DNA of 64,000 nt from a virus, in IMG/VR virus record IMGVR_UViG_3300044987_001050, positions 19,187-83,186 of that record. The stretch is one strand, 5' to 3'. The notes under the pieces were generated by a model. That model was not told the origin of the DNA. It was given only the letters and a program-made list of their open reading frames with translations, and made no database searches. The translations under genes were made by a program, and so were the position numbers. Shown here in pieces: positions 7,675-15,529 of this stretch. Numbering within the stretch: position 1 is the first letter of the stretch; each line of letters starts with the position of its first letter.

Positions 7675-8628
7675 ATGAACACAACTGAAATTGAAAGAAA
7701 GAAGGAGAAGAAACTTGATCGGTCGCACTGGATGTGTCGCATTCAAAAGTTTGCTTTTAACATCGACGCGCCAACATACTACATGGGCTACTGCCCGTTC
7801 TTCTGGATGACGTGGCTAGCTCTGCTTGTCTCGCCGTTCGTCGCGCTTTTCAATCTAGTGACTATCCCGGCAACATGGGCATGGGTTAACACTGCCGAGC
7901 CTGTGAAGGAGTATCGGCGAACTACCCGTGAAGCGCTTGAATCGACTCCGCTTCAGCCGTCATTCGCACAAATGCTACAGATGCAATATATGCGTGACGA
8001 CGAACTCACTGGCTGGGATTTGTGGTCGCCTCGGGCTGAACTATTCTCGAACCTTACAGAATGTAAGCGCATCGAAGTTTGGCTGAAGCAGAATCCTAAC
8101 TGGAAAAAGGAATGGCTTGCGAAGGCTAAGGCATGGGATGTTGCACACATCGAAGCAGTTCATGCTTACAACAAACTCAAGAAGGTCCGTGCCGCTCGCC
8201 TATCAAAGGTTAACCGACTCGCCTCAACATGCGGATCAGCTATCTTCAAGGTTCTCATCCCGCTCTCTATCTTTCTTGCGGTATCAGGCGGTGGCTATGG
8301 CGTATACACAATTGCTATCGAGATTAGTCTCGCGAGTTACGTCTTGGCTCTCTGCATACTTACATTAGCAGCTGCTGCGGCCGTCTTAGCCAACATCCTT
8401 TGGGACGCGCTCAAAACCATTCTTGACATTCGAGCGAAGAACAAGATGGCTGTTGAGGACGACAAGATCCCGACCCTAACATGGTGGGACAAGTTCTGCT
8501 CCAAGTTCTCGGCGGTCACTGAATTCATTCACGACACAGTCGCGATTACTTACAAGCAGGAATGTCCGCTCATCATCTGGGGCGACGAAACCGGTCCTAT
8601 CCAAAAACGAAACAAGAATACACAATGA
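7675..8628 (+). CDS. multi-pass membrane protein, 317 aa
   Basis: Hydrophobic segments lie at about residues 38-68, 192-215 and 218-243, separated by a long charged helical region. The C terminus is polar. The family is not recognised. It opens an operon that includes the Pth2 homologue. Confidence 0.75.
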   Translation: MNTTEIERKKEKKLDRSHWMCRIQKFAFNIDAPTYYMGYCPFFWMTWLALLVSPFVALFNLVTIPATWAWVNTAEPVKEYRRTTREALESTPLQPSFAQMLQMQYMRDDELTGWDLWSPRAELFSNLTECKRIEVWLKQNPNWKKEWLAKAKAWDVAHIEAVHAYNKLKKVRAARLSKVNRLASTCGSAIFKVLIPLSIFLAVSGGGYGVYTIAIEISLASYVLALCILTLAAAAAVLANILWDALKTILDIRAKNKMAVEDDKIPTLTWWDKFCSKFSAVTEFIHDTVAITYKQECPLIIWGDETGPIQKRNKNTQ

Positions 8629-8831
8629 TCATCAAGTTCAAAAGCAAGAAAGATTTCAACACCGCGGTAACATATCTAATCAATCAGACGTTCTGCTTCG
8701 ATCAACACGACACCTCGAACTCGCTGCGGTTCTTCATCGAATCATCGGCGGAACGAGCAATGTCGGAACTGAGCACCGTTCATAACATCACGTCTGTATT
8801 CGAAGAAGATCTGCTTCCAGCTATTGCATGA
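8625..8831 (+). CDS. hypothetical protein, 68 aa
   Basis: The ATG overlapping the upstream stop is chosen over a frame extending into the membrane gene. Small alpha/beta protein with no recognised family. Confidence 0.68.
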   Translation: MIIKFKSKKDFNTAVTYLINQTFCFDQHDTSNSLRFFIESSAERAMSELSTVHNITSVFEEDLLPAIA

Positions 8832-9241
8832 ATACCAAGCAGGTCATCGTGGTCCGCAAGGACCTCAATATGAGGAAGGGCAAGATGTGTGCGCAGGCAT
8901 CGCATGCCTCTATGTCCTTCCTCACTAAGGCTGGCGGAGTAGTTGACGTGCCGCACTCGATGTACGGAATGAAGTTCCAAACCGGAGACCTGTTAGGCCA
9001 TGCCGATGAAATGGATCACTGGCTCAACAACTCCTTCAAGAAGATTGTCTGTTCCGTGAACTCTGAAGCTGAACTCATTGATCTGCACGTGAAGGCGATA
9101 AGCTTAGGCTTGGTATCACATCTTATCACGGACAACGGCGCAACCGAGTTCAATGGAATTCCAACAAAGACTTGCTTGGCAATCGGCCCACACTGGGATG
9201 AAAAGTTCGAGAACCTAACATCTCATCTTCCGCTGCTATGA
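8828..9241 (+). CDS. pth2: peptidyl-tRNA hydrolase, Pth2 type, 137 aa
   Basis: The N terminus reads KQVIVVRKDLNMRKGKMCAQASHAS, the archaeal/eukaryotic Pth2 signature, and the end has LITDNGATEF plus TCLAIGP, also diagnostic. Pth2 releases tRNA from peptidyl-tRNAs that drop off the ribosome, recycling the tRNA. It differs from bacterial Pth1, so it is not a simple copy of the usual host enzyme. It fits a phage that carries a very large tRNA set. Confidence 0.9.
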   Translation: MNTKQVIVVRKDLNMRKGKMCAQASHASMSFLTKAGGVVDVPHSMYGMKFQTGDLLGHADEMDHWLNNSFKKIVCSVNSEAELIDLHVKAISLGLVSHLITDNGATEFNGIPTKTCLAIGPHWDEKFENLTSHLPLL

Positions 9242-9336
9242 ACGCTGCTCAATGGACATTTCTAATCATTATCGTCGCACTCATTGTGATCGAGCTCGGT
9301 CTATCCTTTTACTTTGACAAGAAAGACAACCAATAA
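9238..9336 (+). CDS. 32-residue single-pass membrane peptide
   Basis: The ATG overlaps the pth2 stop. The peptide is one hydrophobic helix (FLIIIVALIVIELGLSF) followed by a charged tail. The ATGA coupling supports translation. Function unknown. Confidence 0.55.
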   Translation: MNAAQWTFLIIIVALIVIELGLSFYFDKKDNQ

Positions 9337-9337
9337 C

Positions 9338-9568
9338 ATGGTCATTCCTGAAGATCCTCCTGAAGCATACGAAGACTACTTCGTCACTGATCTTGACGTG
9401 TGTGCAAACAAAGCAGACTTTTTGGCAAATGCTCTTGACTCGCTTCGTCATACTCATCCTAACTTATCGGATTCAGACAAAGAAGAAATTTGGCAAATGG
9501 TTCTTACTCTCACGGGTTTCTCTGCTGCACTCTGGCGTATCCGCGTTTTAACCGAACCTGAAGATTGA
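9338..9568 (+). CDS. hypothetical protein, 76 aa
   Basis: The ATG directly after the preceding stop is preferred to one eight codons upstream. Acidic, helical protein with a PEDPPEAYEDYF start. Unrecognised. Confidence 0.68.
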   Translation: MVIPEDPPEAYEDYFVTDLDVCANKADFLANALDSLRHTHPNLSDSDKEEIWQMVLTLTGFSAALWRIRVLTEPED

Positions 9569-9570
9569 TA

Positions 9571-9599
9571 TTTACAAGTGCCTCTAAATTTGTTACTAT
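9571..9599 (+). promoter_or_regulatory. TTTACA-N17-TACTAT promoter
   Basis: Same -35 and spacing as the recurrent class with a slightly divergent -10. It precedes the PEP-CTERM gene with a leader of roughly 25 bases. Confidence 0.72.
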
Positions 9600-9630
9600 T
9601 TGTTCCTACCACAACCACATAAACCAAAAT

Positions 9631-10218
9631 ATGAAATTGACAACACTATTCGCTATGGCTTGCTTACTCGTGACTCCGCTTACGGGTGCAACGATTACTG
9701 CCACGCTTGACAGCATCAACCCAACCACAACCACTCAGGGCACCTACACTGGCAAGCCCTTCACTGATATCTACTCAGGCGCGTTGACATTCACGGTCGG
9801 CTCCGGCGACTCGTTTCTTGCCTTTTGTGCTGAGCCTGCGTCCACAATCTCACTTGGCGAAACCGTAACATACACGCTCACGCCGCTAACACGGACTGAC
9901 CTCGCACAGATCATGTCGGTGTACTATGCTTCTCCGCGGGATACACTGAATGCTCAAGGAGCGCAATGGGCAATCTGGGAACTGTTGACGGACAACAAAC
10001 CCGACCTCGAGAAAGGCAAGGTGATGCTGCCCGAGGGTGCAGTTCGAGACAAGGCTGATGAATATCTTGATGCTTATGAGGACGCAGTCCCGGCATCAAA
10101 CATCGTGTGGTTGTCATCGTCGGATCGGCAGGATATGATTGCCTGCATTCCTGAGCCGCAACCTGCTCTGCTCGTCGGCACATTTGGTATCATTGCACTT
10201 CTTCGCCGCCGCAAATGA
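9631..10218 (+). CDS. secreted PEP-CTERM domain protein, 195 aa
   Basis: The N terminus is a Sec signal peptide (MKLTTLFAMACLLVTPLTGA). The C terminus has the three-part PEP-CTERM sorting signal: IPEPQPALL, a hydrophobic stretch (VGTFGIIALL) and the basic end RRRK. In bacteria that have it, exosortase cuts this signal and the protein is moved to the cell surface or matrix. The body is Thr/Ser-rich with a conserved-looking FLAFCAEPA and a QWAIWEL segment typical of PEP-CTERM substrates. Such a signal only makes sense in a host with exosortase, so it is a host clue and was probably host-acquired. Confidence 0.88.
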   Translation: MKLTTLFAMACLLVTPLTGATITATLDSINPTTTTQGTYTGKPFTDIYSGALTFTVGSGDSFLAFCAEPASTISLGETVTYTLTPLTRTDLAQIMSVYYASPRDTLNAQGAQWAIWELLTDNKPDLEKGKVMLPEGAVRDKADEYLDAYEDAVPASNIVWLSSSDRQDMIACIPEPQPALLVGTFGIIALLRRRK

Positions 10219-10469
10219 AACTCCTTCTGCTCAATCTTCTGTTATGGTTCAGCGGCAATCAAGATAAGCCTGACTGCGTTGCTGACATCTCGGACTCTGC
10301 TAAGGCGGTGATCGAGTCATATTCAGCGAAGGACTCGAAAGGCGAGGAGATCATTGCCCCGCCTCTGAATCTGCCTGACCTTTTGATGGAGCCGCTGCGC
10401 ATGCCAGTTCTTCCTCCTCTCCCAATCATTCCAATCAACCCCAAGCCAGTAACAGACGTTAATCCATGA
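10215..10469 (+). CDS. secreted or anchored proline-rich protein, 84 aa
   Basis: A Leu-rich N-terminal segment (MKLLLLNLLLWFSG) acts as signal or anchor. The C-terminal third is Pro-rich with repeated PxLPP-like units (MPVLPPLPIIPINPKP). It overlaps the PEP-CTERM gene by ATGA and probably acts at the same cell surface (inference). Confidence 0.7.
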   Translation: MKLLLLNLLLWFSGNQDKPDCVADISDSAKAVIESYSAKDSKGEEIIAPPLNLPDLLMEPLRMPVLPPLPIIPINPKPVTDVNP

Positions 10470-10744
10470 ACCGTGTTAAGTTAACAGTATCCGACGAATC
10501 AGGAAAAACATTATGTAAGATCGGCACGTCAATCGACGATCCAGCCGGTCTCGAATATACTGATGCGGAACTAGCAGACGCACTCACTGGGATGGCTTAC
10601 ACTTTGAATGAAGCGCACAAGCATCGGTCTGATGCGCTTACCGCTAAATGGGCAGCGGTGTTAGGAGCTGAATCGAGTACCAACAAAACTGCTATGCTTC
10701 TCGAAGCTCAGGAAACTCCGTTCTTCCCACCTGGCAACTGCTAA
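10466..10744 (+). CDS. hypothetical protein, 92 aa
   Basis: Small soluble alpha/beta protein with no recognised motif. It is coupled by ATGA to the proline-rich gene. Confidence 0.68.
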   Translation: MNRVKLTVSDESGKTLCKIGTSIDDPAGLEYTDAELADALTGMAYTLNEAHKHRSDALTAKWAAVLGAESSTNKTAMLLEAQETPFFPPGNC

Positions 10745-10750
10745 TACATT

Positions 10751-10960
10751 ATGATCACCATCTTTGCATCTGTGGCCGAAGGGCCTGAACGCAACTACTC
10801 GCGCATCGGTAACATCTATCAGATGATACTCAATCCTGCTAATATCTCTTACATCATTGTGACTGAACATATCATCGCAATGAACAATGGAACATTCTTG
10901 AGTGTTGCTGCTGCTGAGCTTAAGAGGATCACTCTACGAATCGCACCTGAACTAGCATAA
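10751..10960 (+). CDS. hypothetical protein, 69 aa
   Basis: Short protein with an SYIIVTEHIIAMNNG strand-turn segment. No recognised family. Six bases separate it from the upstream stop. Confidence 0.65.
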   Translation: MITIFASVAEGPERNYSRIGNIYQMILNPANISYIIVTEHIIAMNNGTFLSVAAAELKRITLRIAPELA

Positions 10961-10962
10961 AC

Positions 10963-11388
10963 ATGAACGACCTATCACGAGCCTGGAAAGGCGAGATCGA
11001 AGAAATCGAGCGCCGCAAGGCAGCAATCGTTGCAAAGGCTAAAGAGGTTGAACGTGTTCAAGCATTCACGAAATGCGTTGTTGAACTGGCCTCTCAAGGT
11101 TGGATATTTAGGAAGGTTGATCAGTGGCACCCGCATAACAACGACACTTGGATTGAGCATGTCTTCAAGTCGCCTCGTATGAAGTCGTTTGCGCCTTACT
11201 CAACAAAGGATGACCTGATAACTCTCGAGGCAAGGATCATGGGAGCCTATGTTATGTCTGATGTAGGTAACGCTCGCTATCCACTGATTGATGATGCCCG
11301 CCGAGTTCTCGCGGAGTTCTTCCTAACAAACCCAAGCGCATCTATCGAAGATGCACCAAAACTCACTGTCTCATGCAGTATCTCGTAA
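10963..11388 (+). CDS. hypothetical protein, 141 aa
   Basis: The first 45 residues form a charged, likely coiled-coil helix, followed by a mixed domain with WHPHNNDTWIEHVF. Unrecognised. It overlaps the next gene by 16 bases. Confidence 0.7.
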   Translation: MNDLSRAWKGEIEEIERRKAAIVAKAKEVERVQAFTKCVVELASQGWIFRKVDQWHPHNNDTWIEHVFKSPRMKSFAPYSTKDDLITLEARIMGAYVMSDVGNARYPLIDDARRVLAEFFLTNPSASIEDAPKLTVSCSIS

Positions 11389-11591
11389 TCAACAACAGCA
11401 AGAACGGGCTTTATTCAATTGTCGAGCAGTACCAACTGTTCGATGATCGAGAGGAAGCATCACGGCATTACTTCGAAATCGGCGGAGATTCTGGATGGAT
11501 TTCATTGTCTGATAAACCTGGCATGGCTTCAATGACTCGGTCTGGCTTGATCGATGTTCTATTCATTCCAATCGTTTCTGAAACTAACTAA
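11373..11591 (+). CDS. hypothetical protein, 72 aa
   Basis: Small alpha/beta protein beginning MQYLVINNSKNG. No recognised family. Its last base is the first base of the NadR-like kinase ATG. Confidence 0.68.
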   Translation: MQYLVINNSKNGLYSIVEQYQLFDDREEASRHYFEIGGDSGWISLSDKPGMASMTRSGLIDVLFIPIVSETN

Positions 11592-12127
11592 TGAGAATCA
11601 ATCTATACGCCGGGCCTGGAGCTGGCAAGTCAACTACAGCAGCTATGTTATTCGCAAAGCTGAAAATCGCAGGCTATTCAATTGAGCTTGTCTCGGAATA
11701 CGTCAAGGCTTGGGCAATCGCTAAGCGAGCACCGGTCGGATTCGATCAAGTTTATCTGATGGGCAAGCAACTTCAGTATGAGTATCGCTTCCTCTCGAAT
11801 GGAATTAAGAACGTGATCACTGACTCGCCTGTGTTGCTTTCAGCATGTTACACTCGCGCGAATTATCCTGACCTCATCAATGTAGCTGATCACATGGACG
11901 GCATCGTGATGGAATATGAACGGCAACATCCTGCGATTAACATCTTTCTCGATCGCGGAGATAAGGAATACAAGACCGAAGGCCGATTCCAAAGCAAGGA
12001 AGGCGCGCAACGGATTGACAACGTTGTCCGCGATACGCTCAACAGGCTAGGTTTGGTCTACACAACATTCTCATTCTACGACAACGATGCAATCTTCGAG
12101 TTCATCAAAGCAAATGCAACCTCATGA
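11591..12127 (+). CDS. NadR-like P-loop kinase (AAA_28 type), 178 aa
   Basis: A P-loop GPGAGKST at residues 8-15 is followed by a DSPVLLSA segment and a NIFLDRGD region, the layout of NadR-type nicotinamide riboside kinases and related AAA_28 proteins. Nicotinamide riboside phosphorylation is the best guess, but small phage kinases of this fold can act on other nucleosides. It overlaps a NADAR gene by 4 bases, which favours NAD or ADP-ribose chemistry. The adenylyltransferase half of bacterial NadR is absent. Confidence 0.75.
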   Translation: MRINLYAGPGAGKSTTAAMLFAKLKIAGYSIELVSEYVKAWAIAKRAPVGFDQVYLMGKQLQYEYRFLSNGIKNVITDSPVLLSACYTRANYPDLINVADHMDGIVMEYERQHPAINIFLDRGDKEYKTEGRFQSKEGAQRIDNVVRDTLNRLGLVYTTFSFYDNDAIFEFIKANATS

Positions 12128-12648
12128 AATCTCCTAAGGATTACGGATACGTCCTACACAAGAACCTCTGCCTCTTTCAGAAGGGACCGCTGTCTCAATG
12201 GTGGGGTGGCTACCCAGGACAGAACTCAAGCTTCGTTCCTGAAGGCGGAGGCGAAACATATAACTGTGCTGAACAATGGATGATGACTGTGAAGGCTGTG
12301 TTGATGGGCGATGAAGAAACCGCTCAGCTTATCCTAGCTGAAAAGAATCCTGCCAATCATAAGGCGCTGGGACGGCAGATCAAAAACTTCGACTCCGCAC
12401 TTTGGGACAAACATAAGGAGAAGGCGGTGTATCTTGGCAACCTCTTCAAGTTCAGACAGAACGCCGACATCCGAGAATTCCTTATCTCCTTTCCGCGCAA
12501 CACGATCTTTGCTGAAGCCGCACCTTGGGATAATGTCTGGGGAATCGGACTTGGACCGACTGATCCGGCTGCGCTCGATCAGTCGAAATGGAAGGGTCAA
12601 AATCTGCTCGGAAAGGCGATTCAGAAGGTCCACCGAGAATTGCTGTAA
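12124..12648 (+). CDS. NADAR (YbiA/DUF1768) family protein, 174 aa
   Basis: The sequence follows the NADAR pattern: an N-terminal LSQWWGG in place of FSNF, then TYNCAEQWMM (the E..Y/W motif region), AVYLGNLFKFRQNADI and the ending WGIGL...NLLGKAI. NADAR enzymes hydrolyse N-glycosidic bonds; characterised members act on a riboflavin intermediate or remove ADP-ribose from guanine in DNA. A phage copy could undo DarT-like ADP-ribosylation or take part in NAD metabolism (inference). A second family member lies at 21572. Confidence 0.85.
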   Translation: MKSPKDYGYVLHKNLCLFQKGPLSQWWGGYPGQNSSFVPEGGGETYNCAEQWMMTVKAVLMGDEETAQLILAEKNPANHKALGRQIKNFDSALWDKHKEKAVYLGNLFKFRQNADIREFLISFPRNTIFAEAAPWDNVWGIGLGPTDPAALDQSKWKGQNLLGKAIQKVHRELL

Positions 12649-12701
12649 CTGATTGATTCTTAACAAATTCACAAAATTCATCATTTTGTGCATTTTTCTT
12701 G

Positions 12702-12730
12702 TTTACAAGCCGAGAATTGTTTGTTAGAAT
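12702..12730 (+). promoter_or_regulatory. TTTACA-N17-TAGAAT promoter
   Basis: The 37-bp core is nearly identical to the promoter at 52815, including the shared spacer AGAATTGTTTGT or GTGAATTGTTTGT, which suggests duplication or a shared regulator. Confidence 0.82.
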
Positions 12731-12744
12731 CTGGTGTACCCACC

Positions 12745-12846
12745 ATGAAAACGCTCGCCAACACACCGGCCTACCTCGTAGTCGAACTTGCGATTTATAC
12801 CTTCGCCGCCATCGCGATTCAAACCTTCGTGATGTTCGTCAAATAA
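12745..12846 (+). CDS. 33-residue membrane peptide
   Basis: The ATG lies 14 bases beyond the -10 element. The peptide is a single hydrophobic helix (YLVVELAIYTFAAIAIQTFVMF). Its promoter-proximal position supports it. Function unknown. Confidence 0.5.
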   Translation: MKTLANTPAYLVVELAIYTFAAIAIQTFVMFVK

Positions 12847-12864
12847 CGTTCACCACCTTTCGTC

Positions 12865-13101
12865 ATGAAAACAAACATTCTCGTCAAAAACAAAACCCGC
12901 ATTGTCGCGCTTGACAAAGCAACCCAGCGTGAACTGCTTGAAGCCAAGTCGAACACGCTCGCGACAATCAAGAAATGGGAAGACCGCGTTGCTGCTGGCA
13001 TGACCCTCGGAACCGCTGGAGTCATCGCGACAATGAAAAATCATTTGAGTTCGATCGTCGTCGAGATCGCTTCCCGTGTTGGTAAGAAAGCAAAAGCATG
13101 A
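12865..13101 (+). CDS. hypothetical basic protein, 78 aa
   Basis: Lys-rich helical protein ending KKAKA. Possibly nucleic-acid binding by charge alone. Unrecognised. Confidence 0.7.
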   Translation: MKTNILVKNKTRIVALDKATQRELLEAKSNTLATIKKWEDRVAAGMTLGTAGVIATMKNHLSSIVVEIASRVGKKAKA

Positions 13102-13298
13102 ATTTTGAACCGCTCAACTACTACTCGGCGAAGCGCATTCGCGAGGACAAGGCATTCACGATTGAATTGCCGGTCACGCCTCAATCCGCGCCTGACGGCA
13201 AGCGCGAGAAAGATGCTTGTGAATCGCTCGTCGCCCGTGGCTTCCTCGTCGAAGTCAACCGCAACATCTTCGTCAAGAATTACCGCGCCCCGAAATGA
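13098..13298 (+). CDS. hypothetical protein, 66 aa
   Basis: Short basic protein with a SLVARGFLVEVNRNIFVK helix-strand segment. Unrecognised. ATGA overlap with the previous gene. Confidence 0.66.
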   Translation: MNFEPLNYYSAKRIREDKAFTIELPVTPQSAPDGKREKDACESLVARGFLVEVNRNIFVKNYRAPK

Positions 13299-13486
13299 GA
13301 CAACGCCTATTCACGAATGAATACAAAGTCGGTGATGAAGTCGCGATCATTCGTGCTCGGCACGGCTGGCATGACGGCCAAACCGAAGGAAAGATCATTC
13401 GCCTCTCTACTCATGAAGCGATTGTCATGACCGAAGACCACTCACAATACGAAATCGAACATCCCCGAGACATCAGAAAATTATGA
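13295..13486 (+). CDS. hypothetical SH3-like small protein, 63 aa
   Basis: A pattern of short strands (YKVGDEVAIIRARHG, GKIIRLSTHEAIVMTED) suggests a small beta barrel of the kind found in KOW or SH3-like folds. This is a fold guess, and no function can be given. Confidence 0.62.
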   Translation: MRQRLFTNEYKVGDEVAIIRARHGWHDGQTEGKIIRLSTHEAIVMTEDHSQYEIEHPRDIRKL

Positions 13487-14376
13487 AAGGCAACAAATAC
13501 GACAACCTCTTCGGAGACGACCGCGATTGGATCGAAGACGCTTTGCGCGACTATGAAGTCCCGGACGGCGTGATCAACGAGATCGGCGCACACTTCATCG
13601 TACTGCAAACCAAGCTCGACAAGCTCGAGGCTGAGAAGGTGAACAAGCGAGACATCTTTGCTGAGATCGCGGCAGATTATGATGGTGATGATGATTTCAG
13701 AAGATACTTCAAGAAGATCGCAGATGAAGATGTGTTTTCACACCTCACGCCCAAGAATGCAACGCCAACAGTATCTGAGATCATGGACTTGTGGCCTGCC
13801 GGAACTGAAGTGAAGTACAACACATTCATCGAAGCCACTCGTCTCAAGGTCGCAGTAACTGTGACTCATGATGGAGCGCTCGCTTTCTTCAAGTATGATT
13901 GGAAGACCGCTGAGCCATACAGTTCTAACGGACGAGACAACCTGATCGACTGGCTTGGAAACCTTGGCCATGCTCAACTCGTCGCGCTCAAGAAGAAGCT
14001 GAAGAAGAACATCCAACGGACGGTCGATATTGCAAAGGCTCGAAAGCCGGTCAAGATCATCAAGCGCGAGCCACACATTCAGTCGCTCAAGACTGGCAAA
14101 TTCTTTTCACTCACTCCGAATACAATCGCCGATCTGTGGCCTATCGGCATGAGTGTTAAGTATACGCACAAGCGCACTCAAACCGAACGTAATTTTCTCA
14201 GGACTGGTCACGATACCCTGCGTGTGACTGATTATCAACTTGAGTCTGGGCGGAATATCCCTCAGGGAACTCGCCCACTATTCGCATTCCTCCGTGAACT
14301 CAACCGCGAGAAAAAGCGCAAACTGCTCAAGCGGATCTTCAAGAACCGTCAAAGAAAGCGTGATTCTATCCACTGA
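13483..14376 (+). CDS. hypothetical protein with internal repeat, 297 aa
   Basis: Two copies of a module are visible. One starts around residue 102 (IMDLWPAGTEVKY) and one around residue 215 (IADLWPIGMSVKY), each followed by a strand-rich segment and an FL/WL helix. The C terminus is very basic (KKRKLLKRIFKNRQRKRD). A duplicated small domain with a basic tail suggests nucleic-acid binding, but no family is recognised. Confidence 0.75.
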   Translation: MKGNKYDNLFGDDRDWIEDALRDYEVPDGVINEIGAHFIVLQTKLDKLEAEKVNKRDIFAEIAADYDGDDDFRRYFKKIADEDVFSHLTPKNATPTVSEIMDLWPAGTEVKYNTFIEATRLKVAVTVTHDGALAFFKYDWKTAEPYSSNGRDNLIDWLGNLGHAQLVALKKKLKKNIQRTVDIAKARKPVKIIKREPHIQSLKTGKFFSLTPNTIADLWPIGMSVKYTHKRTQTERNFLRTGHDTLRVTDYQLESGRNIPQGTRPLFAFLRELNREKKRKLLKRIFKNRQRKRDSIH

Positions 14377-14387
14377 AAATAATTTTG

Positions 14388-14416
14388 TTTACAAGTCGGC
14401 TAAAATTTATTAGAAT
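14388..14416 (+). promoter_or_regulatory. TTTACA-N17-TAGAAT promoter
   Basis: An exact member of the recurrent class, after the stop of the repeat-containing gene. The leader to the next ATG is about 20 bases. Confidence 0.8.
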
Positions 14417-14441
14417 TAACCGTACCCCAAACCACTACATT

Positions 14442-14876
14442 ATGAAAAAGACTGCTGAAATCACTTCGATCCGTCCACGGCTTCACTCCAATCGTGAACG
14501 GTACTTGCCTTCAGGTTGTGTTGTGCATGTTGATTGCAACGCGACAAACCTCATCGATTCCTTCTTTTCCGAAAACGAAATTTACTTGCTTGGCTTCAAG
14601 TGTAAGACTTGGGGCAAGGTTTCCAGGCTTGGAACGAAGGCGACGATTGTTTCACTCCGCGAAATCTTTGGCGACGACACGTCAATCAAGTGGAGCCGCA
14701 CGGCAGGTTGTGCATGCGGTTGCTCGCCAGGATATCGTGTTGGGAACCTGCCGTATGGCTCGCCCTACACTAACAAGAATATGAGCGTGAAGGTCGTGAC
14801 CGACGTCTCCGCTATCAAAGGCGCTCTCCCAGGATTCAAGATTGATCTTGACAAAGAAATCGCGAAGAACTCATGA
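14442..14876 (+). CDS. conserved-looking phage hypothetical protein, 144 aa
   Basis: Cys-rich centre AGCACGCSPGYR, a motif I associate with small phage hypotheticals, followed by a YGSPYTNKN loop. The start is the first ATG after the promoter. Metal binding is possible. Function unknown. Confidence 0.75.
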   Translation: MKKTAEITSIRPRLHSNRERYLPSGCVVHVDCNATNLIDSFFSENEIYLLGFKCKTWGKVSRLGTKATIVSLREIFGDDTSIKWSRTAGCACGCSPGYRVGNLPYGSPYTNKNMSVKVVTDVSAIKGALPGFKIDLDKEIAKNS

Positions 14877-15529
14877 GTCTGACTTACAAGAGATTCCTCA
14901 ACATGTTAGCCGTGATCTCGGTCGCGGCTTACTTTGTTGAAGTAGGATTGGAAATGGAAGGCGACCTCCGCTTCCTAATCCTCGAGCGATGCGTTGCCAT
15001 CATCTTCACAATCGAACTGTTCATTCAGCTCAAACGGGAGACCGCTTATTGGAAGACAGGCGAGTTTATCGTTGACATCCTCTCGATCCTACCGTTCTAT
15101 GTCGGCTTCTTTGTTCCTGCTCAATACCTCGGAATCATTCGAACACTCCGAGTCTTTCGACTGCTCAAACTCTTCTGGCATAATGATTCATTCACGGTCA
15201 TGAAGAATGCCTTTGCGCTTGCTTGGCCATCAGTGAGGAACGTCGGCTTCTGCTTGATATGTCTCGCCCTCTTCTGTTCCGCCATCCTCTTCCAAGTTGA
15301 GCCGACTACATTCGGGTCAATCGGCAACACGCTCTACTTCGTATTGACAACTATCACGACCATCGGCTTCGGTGACTACTCGCCTAAGACCGGACTCGGA
15401 AAGGCAATCACGATCTTCCTACTGTATGGTCCGTCGCTGATGGTCTGCGGATCCTTAATAGGCGTCGTCTGCTCCTCATATCAAACCTCTCTTGAACAAT
15501 TCAACAAAACCAAACATGAATCCGATTGA
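14873..15529 (+). CDS. voltage-gated potassium channel homologue, 218 aa
   Basis: Six hydrophobic segments are followed by a pore loop whose filter reads TTITTIGFGD (TIGFGD at 163-168), close to the TVGYGD potassium signature. The fourth segment has Arg/Lys every third residue (R90, R93, R96, K99 in IIRTLRVFRLLKLF), as in the S4 voltage sensor. The length matches minimal bacterial Kv-type channels, and there is no cytoplasmic RCK domain. As a tetramer it would conduct K+ across the host inner membrane. It overlaps its neighbours in a normal early operon. Confidence 0.9.
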   Translation: MSLTYKRFLNMLAVISVAAYFVEVGLEMEGDLRFLILERCVAIIFTIELFIQLKRETAYWKTGEFIVDILSILPFYVGFFVPAQYLGIIRTLRVFRLLKLFWHNDSFTVMKNAFALAWPSVRNVGFCLICLALFCSAILFQVEPTTFGSIGNTLYFVLTTITTIGFGDYSPKTGLGKAITIFLLYGPSLMVCGSLIGVVCSSYQTSLEQFNKTKHESD

